Assembly (NCBI GenBank): GCA_003136675.1
Contig: PLFE01000171.1
Span: 1-64,000, forward strand
Source of the DNA: Bryobacterales bacterium
GTDB lineage: Bacteria; Acidobacteriota; Terriglobia; Bryobacterales; Bryobacteraceae
DNA length: 64,000 nucleotides
Direction: 5' to 3'
Each line of letters starts with the position of its first letter. Positions within the stretch are counted from its first letter, which is position 1. The translations under genes were made by a program, and so were the position numbers. Under the pieces are notes generated by a model. That model did no database searches. It worked only from the letters and a program-made list of their open reading frames with translations, and was not told the origin of the DNA. Below, piece by piece: positions 8,046-16,699 of the stretch.

Positions 8046-9269
8046 TCAGGGCTTCAACTGAAACACCATTCCGACATCCTTTGACTGAGCGTAGGCCGGC
8101 CCGTAGACCACTCCGTTTTCTGTGACAATCACTCCGCCGGGAGTGGGCGCACTCGCGCCGGGTGGAAAGGAGTACAGCGGGGATTCGGTCCAGGTCGCGC
8201 CGGGCGCGGCTGGCGGGATCAACCGGAACACGAATCCATTGTCGATGGCGCCACCCGATCCACTCGTGCAGCCGTAAAGGGTTCCACCCGCACCGATCGC
8301 GAGGGAACCTGGGGCCGGTCCGGAGATGCCGGTATAGGGCGGGAAGTCGTACAACACGGCCTCCCGCCATGGATCCGCCGGGGCTGTTGGGGGAGTCAAC
8401 GAGAAGGCGACACCTCCACCGTTCGCACCGCCGTTGCCTGTCGTGCCGTAAAGGACGCCGCCGCCCCCCAGGACCAGGGCTGCGGAAGGCCGGCCGCCGT
8501 CACTGCCGCCGCTGAATGTGTAGATGCTGGAATACTGCCAGAAACTTGCGCCCGGTGTGAGCGAGAACACGACCCCGTTCAGCGCCGATCCATCCGCGGC
8601 CACGCCGTAGAGCACCCCGCCTGGGCCGATGGCAACCCCAACGGGCGGGTTTCCCACTCCCCCCACGAAACTGTAAAGCACCGTGTGCGTCCACGCCCCT
8701 CCAGGTGCGGATGGCGGGGTCAAACGAAACACCGTCCCCGCTTTCGAAGTGCCGCCGTAGAACGTGGTTCCATAAAGCACGCCTCCCTGGGCGACAGCCG
8801 GTTCACCCAATGGGCTGCTGCCGCCGCTACCTCCGGGGAAGTTGTAGAGCGTTTCATAGATCCATGGATCTCCCGGAGCGGAAGGCGGCGTCAAGGAATA
8901 CACCACGCCCTGATGCGAAGTTCCTCCTTCTGCGTACCCATAGAGCACCCCGTCAGGGCCAGCCACCAGACCGTAGGGTTCAATTCCGCCATCTTCAGGG
9001 ATGAACTCATAGAGCAACGTCTCGATCCAGGGCTCGCCATTCGCGGAAGGCGGTGTCAAGGAAAACACCGTGCCGGCGTTCGGCGTTCCGCCAAATTGCG
9101 TGGTTCCATACAGCAATCCGCCGCGCCCGACGACAGCGTTGGGCTCACTCCCGTCAGACGGGGCTCCCAGGAATTTGTGGATGGGCGTGATCGTCCAGTC
9201 CTGGGCCTGCGCGAGGGAAAGGGAGTAAGCGACTAAGAGTGCGGCGAGGACGGATCGGTACGCGGTCAT
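8046..9269 (-). CDS. Secreted GloVer-repeat protein (seven repeats)
   Basis: The 407-residue protein has a signal peptide (about 1-22, ending AQA) followed by seven repeats of about 50-55 residues. Each has a core like VLYGTTxxGG followed by GxVFSLTPPSAPG, the pattern of the Gloeobacter/Verrucomicrobia (GloVer) repeat family, which is expanded in Acidobacteria. It should be exported; function is unknown. No anchoring domain or IPT domain is visible at the C terminus, unlike the other two GloVer proteins of this window. A TAGACT box lies six bases before the ATG on the minus strand. Confidence 0.85.
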   Translation of the reverse strand: MTAYRSVLAALLVAYSLSLAQAQDWTITPIHKFLGAPSDGSEPNAVVGRGGLLYGTTQFGGTPNAGTVFSLTPPSANGEPWIETLLYEFIPEDGGIEPYGLVAGPDGVLYGYAEGGTSHQGVVYSLTPPSAPGDPWIYETLYNFPGGSGGSSPLGEPAVAQGGVLYGTTFYGGTSKAGTVFRLTPPSAPGGAWTHTVLYSFVGGVGNPPVGVAIGPGGVLYGVAADGSALNGVVFSLTPGASFWQYSSIYTFSGGSDGGRPSAALVLGGGGVLYGTTGNGGANGGGVAFSLTPPTAPADPWREAVLYDFPPYTGISGPAPGSLAIGAGGTLYGCTSGSGGAIDNGFVFRLIPPAAPGATWTESPLYSFPPGASAPTPGGVIVTENGVVYGPAYAQSKDVGMVFQLKP

Positions 9270-9286
9270 AGCGATAGTCTATTGGA

Positions 9287-10045
9287 CTAGTGGCCGCCCG
9301 GCAATCCAGCCAGGAACTTTTCGACCGCGTTCCAGTTCTCCTCCGCCCCTTTCGGATTCCGGTCCACGCGCAAGGTGGAAGAGCCATGCACTCCGCCTTT
9401 GGTGGGGACGAACTGAGTCGCGTTTCCCCCTTGCACGGCTGCGGCAATCGCACGCGCGCTCGCAATCTCCTTGGAATCCTGCGCACTGGTGAGGAACACC
9501 GGCACTTGTAACTTTGCCGCGGCATCTTTGACGGAATGGTCGCCGCCCAGATATTCTGCCGGCGAGAACGCCATTACAGCCGCGACGGAGCTGGGATGCA
9601 GGGCCGCGAGAACGAAAACCAGCGCGGCCGAATAGCTGCTGCCCCACACGATCGAGCGCTGCGGCAGGCCCCGTTGCGGCGCCCATTCCAGCGCCGCTTC
9701 TAAATCCGGCAGCGCTTCCGGATAGTCAACTTGCTTGCCGAGTTCGCTGGCCGTTCGATTGGGTTGCCCCCACATTCGGCCTCCGGAGCGTTGATCGAGC
9801 GCGAGCGAATGATAACCGAGCGCGGCCAGACGGGGAGCGATGGGCGCATACTCGGCGTGGCTCGACCCGGCCTGGTGGAAGAGGAGAATCGCGGGCTTTG
9901 TTTTGTCCAAGGCGGCGTAGTGCCAGGCGTAGACCTTGACTCCATCGGATGCTTCGAGGATGATCGGGCGCGGCTGCGAAGTTGCGGCCTTGAATGGGAG
10001 AGCACCGGCAAGGAACAGCGGGAAGAGCTCACGGCGGGAAGTCAT
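9287..10045 (-). CDS. Exported alpha/beta hydrolase, dienelactone-hydrolase-like
   Basis: The 252-residue protein begins SRRELFPLFLAGAL, a Tat-like signal. The hydrolase core follows: LLFHQAGSS near the oxyanion site, LALDQRSGG, a nucleophile elbow GSSYSA and a late His in KGGVHGSS. A serine hydrolase acting on esters or lactones in the periplasm is the likely role; the substrate is unknown. I chose the ATG at 10045 because the signal sequence starts there, although the frame is open 75 bases further upstream. It lies 17 bases downstream of the GloVer gene start on the same strand. Confidence 0.75.
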   Translation of the reverse strand: MTSRRELFPLFLAGALPFKAATSQPRPIILEASDGVKVYAWHYAALDKTKPAILLFHQAGSSHAEYAPIAPRLAALGYHSLALDQRSGGRMWGQPNRTASELGKQVDYPEALPDLEAALEWAPQRGLPQRSIVWGSSYSAALVFVLAALHPSSVAAVMAFSPAEYLGGDHSVKDAAAKLQVPVFLTSAQDSKEIASARAIAAAVQGGNATQFVPTKGGVHGSSTLRVDRNPKGAEENWNAVEKFLAGLPGGH

Positions 10046-10604
10046 ACTTGTATTGTCTAACTTGACGGCTTTCTCGTCTTGGCCTTCCCGGTCAGGTTCT
10101 CTGGTGCGGCTGTCTGGCAAGCTTCATTCCACGCTCTCTATGCAACGATCAAAGCGTCAACGAGACTACCCGCCCCGCCCGAATTGGAACGGCGGACCGA
10201 ATCCAGCATCCGGTACCCTATTTTGCACGCCAGTTCCGAACACGCTCTGCTCGCTGTCATTGCCTTGATTCGTGCCTTAAACAGGCTTAAAGACTCCGCA
10301 TCTCTGCACCCTGGAAATGATTTGGTCCAGTGACCGGGAGTAACCTCACTTAGATTCCGCTCACGCGAGGATGCACATTGCTATCACGAGAGGACCAGGA
10401 ATTGAACTGGGCTAACTACGCGGAGAGGTCAGGAAAGCGTCGGCTGACAAAAAGTCGACGGATGGCCGGCTCTCCCCGGCCAATCTCCGGAGCGCGATTC
10501 ATGTCGGGTAGGAACCTGATTTCGACCAGCGACGCGTTAACGGTGGCGATCTGACGCCGTAGCGATACCCAGACGAAGGCAACGCCAACCTCCCCTGTCC
10601 AACA
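10046..10604. other. Long intergenic stretch without a convincing gene
   Basis: No frame here has family motifs. On the minus strand a frame ending at 10416 has a protein-like last 50 residues (VNASLVEIRFLPDMNRAP and onward), but it runs antisense through parD upstream and I could not place it. It might be the 3' end of a lost gene. Confidence 0.4.
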
Positions 10605-10634
10605 TTGACAAACCTGGACATCAGCGCCTAAATT
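10605..10634 (+). promoter_or_regulatory. Predicted promoter of parD
   Basis: A perfect TTGACA (10605-10610) and TAAATT (10629-10634) are 18 bases apart. The GTG start of parD follows only six bases later, so a transcript from this promoter would be leaderless. No ribosome binding site is seen. Confidence 0.5.
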
Positions 10635-10640
10635 TAAAGC

Positions 10641-10910
10641 GTGAACGTTCACCTTACCCCCGAACTCGAGCAAATTGTCCAGAATAAGGTCCAATCCGGC
10701 AGGTACAATTCCGCGAGCGAAGTGGTCCGCGAGGCCATTCGCCTGATGGTGCAAAAGGATGAGTTGCGTGCTATCCAGATTCAGGAGTTCCGTAGCCGCA
10801 TCGACAGGGGTCTCGCGGAGGCTCACAGCAACGACCATGCGGATGGCGAGATCTTCATGCAAGGACTCCTCGACGATCTCGATTCCCAGGAAGCCAAGCG
10901 AACGGCGTAA
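10641..10910 (+). CDS. parD: ParD-family antitoxin
   Basis: The 89-residue protein has a ribbon-helix-helix N terminus (MNVHLTPELEQIVQNKVQSG, then YNSASEVVREAIRLM) and an acidic C-terminal tail that would bind the toxin, the normal ParD layout and length. It would bind its own promoter as a dimer. The stop overlaps the ATG of the downstream parE reading frame (TAATG). The toxin gene is broken, so this is now probably an orphan antitoxin. The start is GTG and may be used on a leaderless message. Confidence 0.85.
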   Translation: MNVHLTPELEQIVQNKVQSGRYNSASEVVREAIRLMVQKDELRAIQIQEFRSRIDRGLAEAHSNDHADGEIFMQGLLDDLDSQEAKRTA

Positions 10911-11218
10911 TGAGCAGTTACGCTCTCACGCCTACCGCACAGCAGGACCTCGTTAGAATTCGGGACTATTACATGGCGGAGGCTGGGCATCGTGTTGCCC
11001 GGAATGATGTTGGTTGAGTTTGTAGAAGCCTTCCGGCTACTTGCAAAAAACCCCTCGGCAGGCCACGCCAGGAAAGACCTGGCCGAAGACCGCCCGGTCC
11101 TCTTCTGGCCAATGAGAGCTTATTTGATCCTTTACCAAACCGGAAGCCAATCAAAATCATAACGATTGCCAGGGGCAGCCAGGATGTCGCGCGGATGATC
11201 GAAAGCCGCAGGCTCTGA
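10910..11218 (+). pseudogene. parE: parE toxin gene broken by two compensating frameshifts
   Basis: The frame starts SSYALTPTAQQDLVRIRDYY, typical of ParE/RelE-type toxins, and stops early at about 10955-11018. Continuing in the +1 frame gives LVEFVEAFRLLAKNPSAGH and RPVLFWPMRAYLILYQTGS. A second shift at about 11150 restores the first frame: PIKIITIARGSQDVARMIES and the stop at 11216-11218. The whole span is exactly 103 codons, the size of an intact ParE. Two opposite indels in one short gene could be real decay or sequencing error; either way the annotated toxin would be non-functional. Confidence 0.75.
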
Positions 11219-11306
11219 ATCCTGCACCGCCAGTCAATTTGACAATCCCTGCCCCACTTGGCTACTCTAGATTGGTAGAAGAACAGTTCCGGAGACGTGT
11301 GTCTAG

Positions 11307-11738
11307 ATGAGTACGCAGTTCCCCTCAAAGCCAGCCATCACTCGTGAATGGCACGTAATTGATGCCAACGATGTCGTGCTTGGCAAACTTGCCAGCAAAG
11401 CCGCTTTCCTTTTGATGGGAAAGCATAAGCCGACCTTTACGCCGTTTATTGACACCGGTGACCACGTTGTCGTGGTCAACGCCGCCAAAGTCAAGCTCAC
11501 CGGGCGTAAGGACGAACAGAAGATTTACCGTAGTTTTACGGGTTATCCCGGCGGTCTGGTCGAGACCGGCGCGAAGAAAGTGCGCGCGGTCCGTCCCCAG
11601 CGCATGATCGAAGACGCCATCTTCGGCATGCTGCCCAAAACCAAGATGGGTAAGCAGATGTATCGCAAGCTGAAGGTTTACGCCGGCGACAAACATCCCC
11701 ATCAGGCGCAGATGCCCAAAGCCCTCGCCGTCGCCTAA
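11307..11738 (+). CDS. rplM: 50S ribosomal protein L13
   Basis: The 143-residue protein has all the L13 landmarks: REWHVIDANDVVLGKLAS, LLMGKHKPTFTPFIDTGD, VKLTGRKDEQKIYRSFTGYPGG (read in two parts) and MLPKTKMGKQMYRKLKVYAG. It is an early-assembling large-subunit protein that binds 23S rRNA. It is followed 24 bases later by rpsI, the near-universal L13-S9 gene pair. The upstream 85 bases carry a TACTCT box that may serve as -10. Confidence 0.97.
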   Translation: MSTQFPSKPAITREWHVIDANDVVLGKLASKAAFLLMGKHKPTFTPFIDTGDHVVVVNAAKVKLTGRKDEQKIYRSFTGYPGGLVETGAKKVRAVRPQRMIEDAIFGMLPKTKMGKQMYRKLKVYAGDKHPHQAQMPKALAVA

Positions 11739-11762
11739 CCGCAAGAAAGGTTCTAGAAAATA

Positions 11763-12164
11763 GTGGCAGCAAATAAACAAGTTCAATACCTGGGCACGGG
11801 CCGCAGGAAAAAAGCCATTGCGCGCGTTTTTCTGCGCCCTGGTTCCGGGAAAGTCACCATCAACGGCCGTGCGGTGGAACACTATTTCCCCAGCGAGGCG
11901 GGCCGGTTGCCGGTCCGGCAGGCCCTTCTGGCCACTGAAATGGCCGATAATTTCGACGCCCTGATTCTGGCGCACGGCGGCGGCTTATCCGGACAGGCGC
12001 AGGCCATCCGCATGGGAATCTCACGCGCGCTTGTGGAATTCAATGCCGAGTTGCGTCCCAAGTTGAAGAGCCTGGGCTACCTCACCCGCGATGCGCGTTC
12101 GCGTGAGCGCAAGAAGTATGGACAGAAGGGCGCCCGCAAACGGTTCCAATTCTCCAAGCGCTAA
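11763..12164 (+). CDS. rpsI: 30S ribosomal protein S9
   Basis: The 133-residue protein has the S9 hallmarks [39 protein letters not shown] and the basic C-terminal tail [17 protein letters not shown] that reaches the P-site tRNA. It begins with GTG at 11763, with AAGAAAGG some 15 bases upstream. It forms an operon with rplM. A hairpin 20 bases after the stop probably ends the transcript. Confidence 0.97.
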   Translation: MAANKQVQYLGTGRRKKAIARVFLRPGSGKVTINGRAVEHYFPSEAGRLPVRQALLATEMADNFDALILAHGGGLSGQAQAIRMGISRALVEFNAELRPKLKSLGYLTRDARSRERKKYGQKGARKRFQFSKR

Positions 12165-12185
12165 CCCGCCAAGCTTTCTTTGTTC

Positions 12186-12206
12186 GGCCCGGACCGGTTC
12201 CGGGCC
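12186..12206 (+). terminator. Probable intrinsic terminator after rpsI
   Basis: An 8-base perfect stem (GGCCCGGA / TCCGGGCC) with a five-base loop is followed by TTGTTCTGTCT. It separates the rplM-rpsI pair from rpsB. The T-run is imperfect. Confidence 0.6.
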
Positions 12207-12310
12207 TTGTTCTGTCTGCTCTAACCCTCGGTTCCCACCCGCATGCAAATCTCGCTTAGGACCGTATGCGTCCACGTTCTGAGGCTGAAATCCTGTTTTA
12301 GGAGAAACCA

Positions 12311-13201
12311 TTGCCCGCAATCAGTATGAAAGAATTGCTCGAAGCCGGCGTTCACTTCGGGCACCAGACCAAGCGCTGGAATCCGAAAATGAAGGAATAC
12401 ATTTTCGGCGAACGTAACGGCATCTACATCATCGATCTTCAGAAAACACTGAAGTTGTTCAAAGACGCCGCGCGCTACGTGGGGGAAATGGCTGCCCAGG
12501 GGAAGAACGTTTTGTTCGTCGGAACCAAACGGCAAGCCCAGGAAGCCGTCGCCGAAGAGGCTCTGCGCTGCCAGATGTACTACGTCAACCAGCGCTGGCT
12601 CGGGGGACTGCTCACCAACATGACCACGGTGCAGAAGTCCATCAAGCGCCTGAAAGAGTTGGAGGCCATGTCAACCGATGGCGGTTACGCGGCGCGTCCC
12701 AAGAAAGAAGTGATTCGCCTGGAACGCGAGCGCAAGCAGCTCGATTCGAACCTTTCCGGCATCAAGGACATGCCCGGCCTGCCGGATCTGCTCTTCGTGA
12801 TCGATTCGAACAAGGAAGCCATCGCGGTGAAGGAAGCCAAGCGGCTGGGAATTCCGGTGGTGGCCATTGTAGACACCAATTGCGATCCCGATGAAGTGGA
12901 TTGGGTGATTCCCGGTAACGATGACGCGCTGCGCGCCATTCGCCTCTTCACCAGCAAGATTGCGGACTCGGTTGTGGAAGGCCGCGCGCTGGCGACGGAG
13001 CACGATTTCACACCGGAAAAGCTGATCACCGAAGAAGCTTCCACCGAGGATTCGACCGAAGAGGCGATGCCCGAGTACAACCAATACGTCGACGAGAAAT
13101 ACGCGGCTCAGATTATGGCCGAGAGCCTGATGGACGAAGATCTGCCGTCCGTCTCGCTGCGCAAACATCCTGTCGCGGAAGCCGAACCGGTCCCGGAATA
13201 A
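12311..13201 (+). CDS. rpsB: 30S ribosomal protein S2
   Basis: The 296-residue protein opens with [20 protein letters not shown], the S2 signature, and contains [29 protein letters not shown] and the second signature [20 protein letters not shown]. It is about 50 residues longer than E. coli S2 because of an acidic C-terminal tail (from about 240). The start is TTG at 12311 with GGAG six bases before. It opens the rpsB-tsf-pyrH-frr run seen in many bacteria. Confidence 0.96.
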   Translation: MPAISMKELLEAGVHFGHQTKRWNPKMKEYIFGERNGIYIIDLQKTLKLFKDAARYVGEMAAQGKNVLFVGTKRQAQEAVAEEALRCQMYYVNQRWLGGLLTNMTTVQKSIKRLKELEAMSTDGGYAARPKKEVIRLERERKQLDSNLSGIKDMPGLPDLLFVIDSNKEAIAVKEAKRLGIPVVAIVDTNCDPDEVDWVIPGNDDALRAIRLFTSKIADSVVEGRALATEHDFTPEKLITEEASTEDSTEEAMPEYNQYVDEKYAAQIMAESLMDEDLPSVSLRKHPVAEAEPVPE

Positions 13202-13237
13202 GGGCAGCACCGGCGAATTTTAGAAAAGGAAAATCGA

Positions 13238-13879
13238 ATGGCGGAGATAACTGCGCAACTGGTGAAAGAACTGCGCGAGCGCACGGGCGCGGGCATGATG
13301 GAGTGCAAGAAAGCGCTCACGGAAGCCAATGGCGACCTGGCGGAAGCCGAAGTAATTTTGCGGAAAAAGGGAATCGCGGCGGCGCACAAGAAGTCCAGCC
13401 GCACCACGCAGCAGGGGCTGATCGCGACGTACATCCATCCGGGCGGCCAGCTCGGCGTGCTGGTGGAGGTGAATTGCGAATCGGATTTTGTGGCGCGCAC
13501 GGAAGATTTTATTACGCTGACGCGCGACCTGGCGATGCATATCGCGGCGGCCAATCCGCTCTACCTGAGGAAGGAAGAAGTGCGTCCGGAACTGGTGGAG
13601 AAGGAGATGGAGATCGCGCGCGATCGCGCCATCAACGAAGGCAAACCGCAGCGGGCGCATGACGCCATCGTGAAGGGTCGCCTCGATAAGTTCTACGAGG
13701 AAGTCTGTCTCCTGGAACAGCCGTTTGTGAAGGAAAGCACGCTGACCATCGATCAGCTCATCAAAACGAAGATCGCCAAATTGGGTGAGAATATCACCAT
13801 CGCCCGATTTGCGCGCTATAAAGTGGGCGACGGCAGCAGTGCGGCGCCCGCCGTTTCGGAATCCACCGTTTCGGAATAG
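13238..13879 (+). CDS. tsf: Translation elongation factor Ts
   Basis: The 213-residue protein starts with [20 protein letters not shown] and has [14 protein letters not shown] and [15 protein letters not shown], the N-terminal UBA-like and core motifs of EF-Ts that eject GDP from EF-Tu. It is the short version of the family (about 200 residues), with one core domain half reduced. AAAAGGAAAA lies before the ATG. pyrH starts three bases after its stop. Confidence 0.96.
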   Translation: MAEITAQLVKELRERTGAGMMECKKALTEANGDLAEAEVILRKKGIAAAHKKSSRTTQQGLIATYIHPGGQLGVLVEVNCESDFVARTEDFITLTRDLAMHIAAANPLYLRKEEVRPELVEKEMEIARDRAINEGKPQRAHDAIVKGRLDKFYEEVCLLEQPFVKESTLTIDQLIKTKIAKLGENITIARFARYKVGDGSSAAPAVSESTVSE

Positions 13880-13881
13880 TC

Positions 13882-14589
13882 ATGGCGCGATACGAGCGCA
13901 TTCTGTTGAAGTTGAGCGGCGAGGTCATGGCCGGCCCCGCCGCTTTTGGTATTGATCCGGAGCGCGTGAAAGCGCTCGCCGTGGAAGTAGCGGCGATTGC
14001 CAAAGAGGGCGTTCAAGTTGGCTTAGTCGTCGGCGGCGGAAATATTTTCCGCGGCATCGCGCTGGCGGCCAGGAACATGGACCGCGTCACCGGAGACCAC
14101 ATGGGCATGCTGGCCACGGTGATCAACTCGCTCGCGCTGCAGGATGCCCTGGAACAGATCGGCGTCCATACCCGCGTGATGACCGCCATCCAGATGCATC
14201 AGGTCGCCGAGCCTTATATTCGGCGGCGGGCGATCCGCCACCTGGAAAAAGGCCGCGTGGTGATTTTCGCCGCCGGTACTTCGAATCCCTTCTTCTCCAC
14301 GGATACGGCCGCGGTTCTCCGCGCGCTGGAGATCAAAGCGCAGATCATCGCGAAGGCCACGAAGGTAAATGGCGTGTACGACAAAGATCCTATGAAGCAC
14401 GCCGACGCCGTGATGTATCCGGAGATCACCTATACCGAAGTGCTTTCCCGGTCGCTCGGCGTGATGGACGCCACTTCCATCGCCATGTGCCGTGATAATA
14501 AATTGCCCATCATCGTGTTCAACTTGAACGTGAACGGAAATATAATGCGAATGTCGATGGGTGAACCCATCGGCACCGTGATTCGTTAA
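13882..14589 (+). CDS. pyrH: UMP kinase
   Basis: The 235-residue protein is a bacterial hexameric UMP kinase, making UDP from UMP and ATP. Visible motifs are [12 protein letters not shown] at the N terminus, [32 protein letters not shown] and [20 protein letters not shown]. The start is two bases after the tsf stop, so translation is probably coupled. Length and order match the standard tsf-pyrH-frr cluster. Confidence 0.96.
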   Translation: MARYERILLKLSGEVMAGPAAFGIDPERVKALAVEVAAIAKEGVQVGLVVGGGNIFRGIALAARNMDRVTGDHMGMLATVINSLALQDALEQIGVHTRVMTAIQMHQVAEPYIRRRAIRHLEKGRVVIFAAGTSNPFFSTDTAAVLRALEIKAQIIAKATKVNGVYDKDPMKHADAVMYPEITYTEVLSRSLGVMDATSIAMCRDNKLPIIVFNLNVNGNIMRMSMGEPIGTVIR

Positions 14590-14622
14590 CCCGATTCGAT
14601 AAACCAATTCGATAAACCCACT

Positions 14623-15189
14623 ATGAATTCGATCGAAGAGATTAAGGCTAGTTCGAAAACCCGCATGGAAAAAGCGGTAGCGGATTTTCAGCACGAAATG
14701 TCCACGCTGCGCACCGGGCGCGCTTCGGTGAATTTTCTCGACGGCATTCGCGTGGATTACTACGGCACGCCCACACCTCTCAGCCAGCTGGCCAATCTCC
14801 ATGTGCCTGAGCCGGGAATGATCACCGTGCAACCCTGGGACATTTCGCAGATCGGCGCCATTGAGAAAGCCATCCGCACATCCGATCTGGGAGTGAATCC
14901 CGCGAATGACGGAAAAATCATCCGCCTGCCGATTCCGCCGTTGAACGAAGAGCGCCGCAAGGAGATTGTGAAGCGCATGCACGGCTTTGCGGAAGAGCAT
15001 CGCGTGGCCGTGCGCAACATTCGCCGTGACGCAAACGATCACGTCAAGAAGCTGCTGAAGGACAAGAAGATTGCCGAGGATGAAGAGCGGCGGGCGGCGG
15101 ATGAGATCCAGAAGCTGACCGACGCGCATATGGCCAAGATCGATGCCGCGTCGAAGGCCAAGGAAAAGGAACTGCTCGAGTTCCGGTAA
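14623..15189 (+). CDS. frr: Ribosome recycling factor
   Basis: The 188-residue protein shows the RRF pattern: [52 protein letters not shown], then [19 protein letters not shown] and a long helical C terminus. It splits post-termination ribosomes together with EF-G. It is 33 bases downstream of pyrH. The thrB gene begins 17 bases after its stop. Confidence 0.97.
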   Translation: MNSIEEIKASSKTRMEKAVADFQHEMSTLRTGRASVNFLDGIRVDYYGTPTPLSQLANLHVPEPGMITVQPWDISQIGAIEKAIRTSDLGVNPANDGKIIRLPIPPLNEERRKEIVKRMHGFAEEHRVAVRNIRRDANDHVKKLLKDKKIAEDEERRAADEIQKLTDAHMAKIDAASKAKEKELLEFR

Positions 15190-15205
15190 GGGCTCGGCAT
15201 CCGGC

Positions 15206-16099
15206 ATGTGGTGGCAGTTGCGTGTTCCGGCGTCGAGCGCCAATCTCGGGCCGGGCTTCGATGCGCTGGGGCTGGCGCTTCCTGTGTACCTCGAGTGCCG
15301 CTTCCGCGCTGCGCCACATCTTGTAATCCGCGCATCCGGGTGTGACGCGGACAGTATCCCACTCGACGCTTCGAACCTCATCTGGCAGACTGCGCTTACG
15401 GTGGCGGACCGTGCCGCGAAGCCGCTGCCGTTCATTGAACTGGAAATTCTGAACGAGATTCCTCTCGGTAAGGGCCTGGGATCGAGCGCCGCCGCTCTCA
15501 CCGCCGGCGTGGTGATCGCTGGTAAACTGCTCAATCTCGAATGGTCCCGCGCGCGAATTCTGGATGAAGCGGCGCGCCTCGAAGGGCATCCCGATAATGT
15601 CGCTGCCTGCGCGCTGGGCGGAATCGTAGCCAGCGCGTTCGATATTGACGGCCATGCCTCGGCGATCCGCCTCGATTTGCCGCCCGCCTGCGGCCTCGCG
15701 GTGATCATTCCAGATTTCGTGCTGCCCACGGCGCACTCACGCTCGGTATTGCCGGCCAGTTATTCGCGCGAGGAAGTTGTGTTCAATCTGCAGCGCGCGG
15801 GGTTGCTGGTGGCCGCGCTGGCCACCGGAGATACAGCGGCGCTTACTGTGGCGCTGGCGGACCGGCTGCACCAACCGTTCCGCGCACCGTTGGTGCCGGG
15901 TTTGGAACAAGTGCTGGCGCTACGATTACCTGGGCTGCTGGGCTGCGTTCTCAGTGGCGCCGGGCCAAGCGTTTTGGTTTTTTTCGAGAAAGGGCACGAG
16001 GCGGTGTGCGCGGAAGTTGCGGCATTGATCGAATGCCGCGGCCCTCGCGTTCAGACCTTAGTCACCTCCGTCGCGCCAAACGGGTTTGAGTGGATCTAA
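15206..16099 (+). CDS. thrB: Homoserine kinase (GHMP family)
   Basis: The 297-residue protein begins MWWQLRVPASSANLGPGFDA, the characteristic homoserine kinase N terminus, and carries the GHMP ATP-binding loop PLGKGLGSSAAAL (about 87-99), GHPDNVAACALGG and a C-terminal GAGPSVLVF motif. It phosphorylates homoserine in threonine synthesis. I chose the ATG at 15206; the frame is open 63 bases earlier but that would overlap frr and adds non-family residues. The stop overlaps that of the convergent redoxin gene. Neither thrA nor thrC is in the window. Confidence 0.92.
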   Translation: MWWQLRVPASSANLGPGFDALGLALPVYLECRFRAAPHLVIRASGCDADSIPLDASNLIWQTALTVADRAAKPLPFIELEILNEIPLGKGLGSSAAALTAGVVIAGKLLNLEWSRARILDEAARLEGHPDNVAACALGGIVASAFDIDGHASAIRLDLPPACGLAVIIPDFVLPTAHSRSVLPASYSREEVVFNLQRAGLLVAALATGDTAALTVALADRLHQPFRAPLVPGLEQVLALRLPGLLGCVLSGAGPSVLVFFEKGHEAVCAEVAALIECRGPRVQTLVTSVAPNGFEWI

Positions 16100-16665
16100 T
16101 CCAGTCCGTTGATGCCACAACCCAGTGCTTTCGTCACTGGCTCGGCGATAGGCTTTGAAGCCAGGATGCTATCCAGAGCATTTTGCAGATCGCTCACCGT
16201 GGCTTCGTTCCGTGTCTTTCCCCACGCCACATATTGATTGTCGATTCGCCCGCGATACAGTTCCGCACCACCCGGCGACAGGACAACCACTTCGGGGGTG
16301 GCGCGCGCGCCCGTCTGGCGAGCCAGTGAATCCGTTGTGTCCACCAACCCCGGCATCGCCAGACTGTACTCAATCAAATGCTGCCGCACGGTTTCTAGCT
16401 TCGTGCCGGGCCCGGAGAAAACAGCGAGAAAAGCGATCCCCCGCGGCCCGTATTCGGTCTCGATCCGGTGCAGCAGAGGGGCATAGCGGTTGGAGATGGG
16501 ACAATCCGTGGCCATGAAGATGAGCACGGTAGCCTTGGCCTGACCGAGGTCTCGCGAGGAATGCGCACGGCCGTCGGTACCGGGCAATTCCCAGCCGCTC
16601 GCGGCGTGCATCCTCAGCGCAGTCGCTAAGAAGGCGACAAGGGCCAGAGTCGTAGTTCGAGACAT
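16096..16665 (-). CDS. Exported redoxin / AhpC-TSA-like thioredoxin-fold protein
   Basis: The 189-residue protein has a signal peptide (about 1-22) and a thioredoxin fold with VLIFMATDCPISNRYAP, where a single Cys followed by PISNRY replaces the CXXC of thioredoxins. This variant is common in secreted redoxins of Acidobacteria and Planctomycetes. TPEVVVLSPGG is the cis-Pro loop. The C terminus ends with GCGIN, a typical second cysteine. A peroxidase or thiol-exchange role in the periplasm is likely. I chose the ATG at 16665, which leaves the divergent promoter at 16659-16688 just upstream. Confidence 0.78.
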   Translation of the reverse strand: MSRTTTLALVAFLATALRMHAASGWELPGTDGRAHSSRDLGQAKATVLIFMATDCPISNRYAPLLHRIETEYGPRGIAFLAVFSGPGTKLETVRQHLIEYSLAMPGLVDTTDSLARQTGARATPEVVVLSPGGAELYRGRIDNQYVAWGKTRNEATVSDLQNALDSILASKPIAEPVTKALGCGINGLD

Positions 16666-16688
16666 GGGCACGAGCAAAGGGTTACAAT
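16659..16688 (+). promoter_or_regulatory. Predicted promoter of the two-component operon
   Basis: GAGACA (16659-16664) and TACAAT (16683-16688) are 18 bases apart. The predicted transcription start falls close to the GTG at 16700. This favours that GTG over the ATG at 16664, which would lie inside the promoter and overlap the divergent redoxin start. Confidence 0.4.
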
Positions 16689-16699
16689 CTTTAGCGACG

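Noticed and set aside
6887-8125. Plus-strand frame of 412 codons opposite the sigma-54 activator
   Set aside because: Antisense to Walker A, GAFTGA-like and Fis motifs; composition typical of a shadow.
10416-10862. Minus-strand frame of 148 codons overlapping parD
   Set aside because: Its first part is antisense to parD. The last 50 codons look slightly protein-like but I could not name them, so no gene is called.
15143-15205. Earlier start for thrB inside frr
   Set aside because: It would overlap frr and add a non-family basic stretch; the ATG at 15206 matches the known N terminus.
14023-15729. Minus-strand frame of 568 codons across pyrH, frr and thrB
   Set aside because: It covers three well-identified genes on the other strand and shows no family motif.
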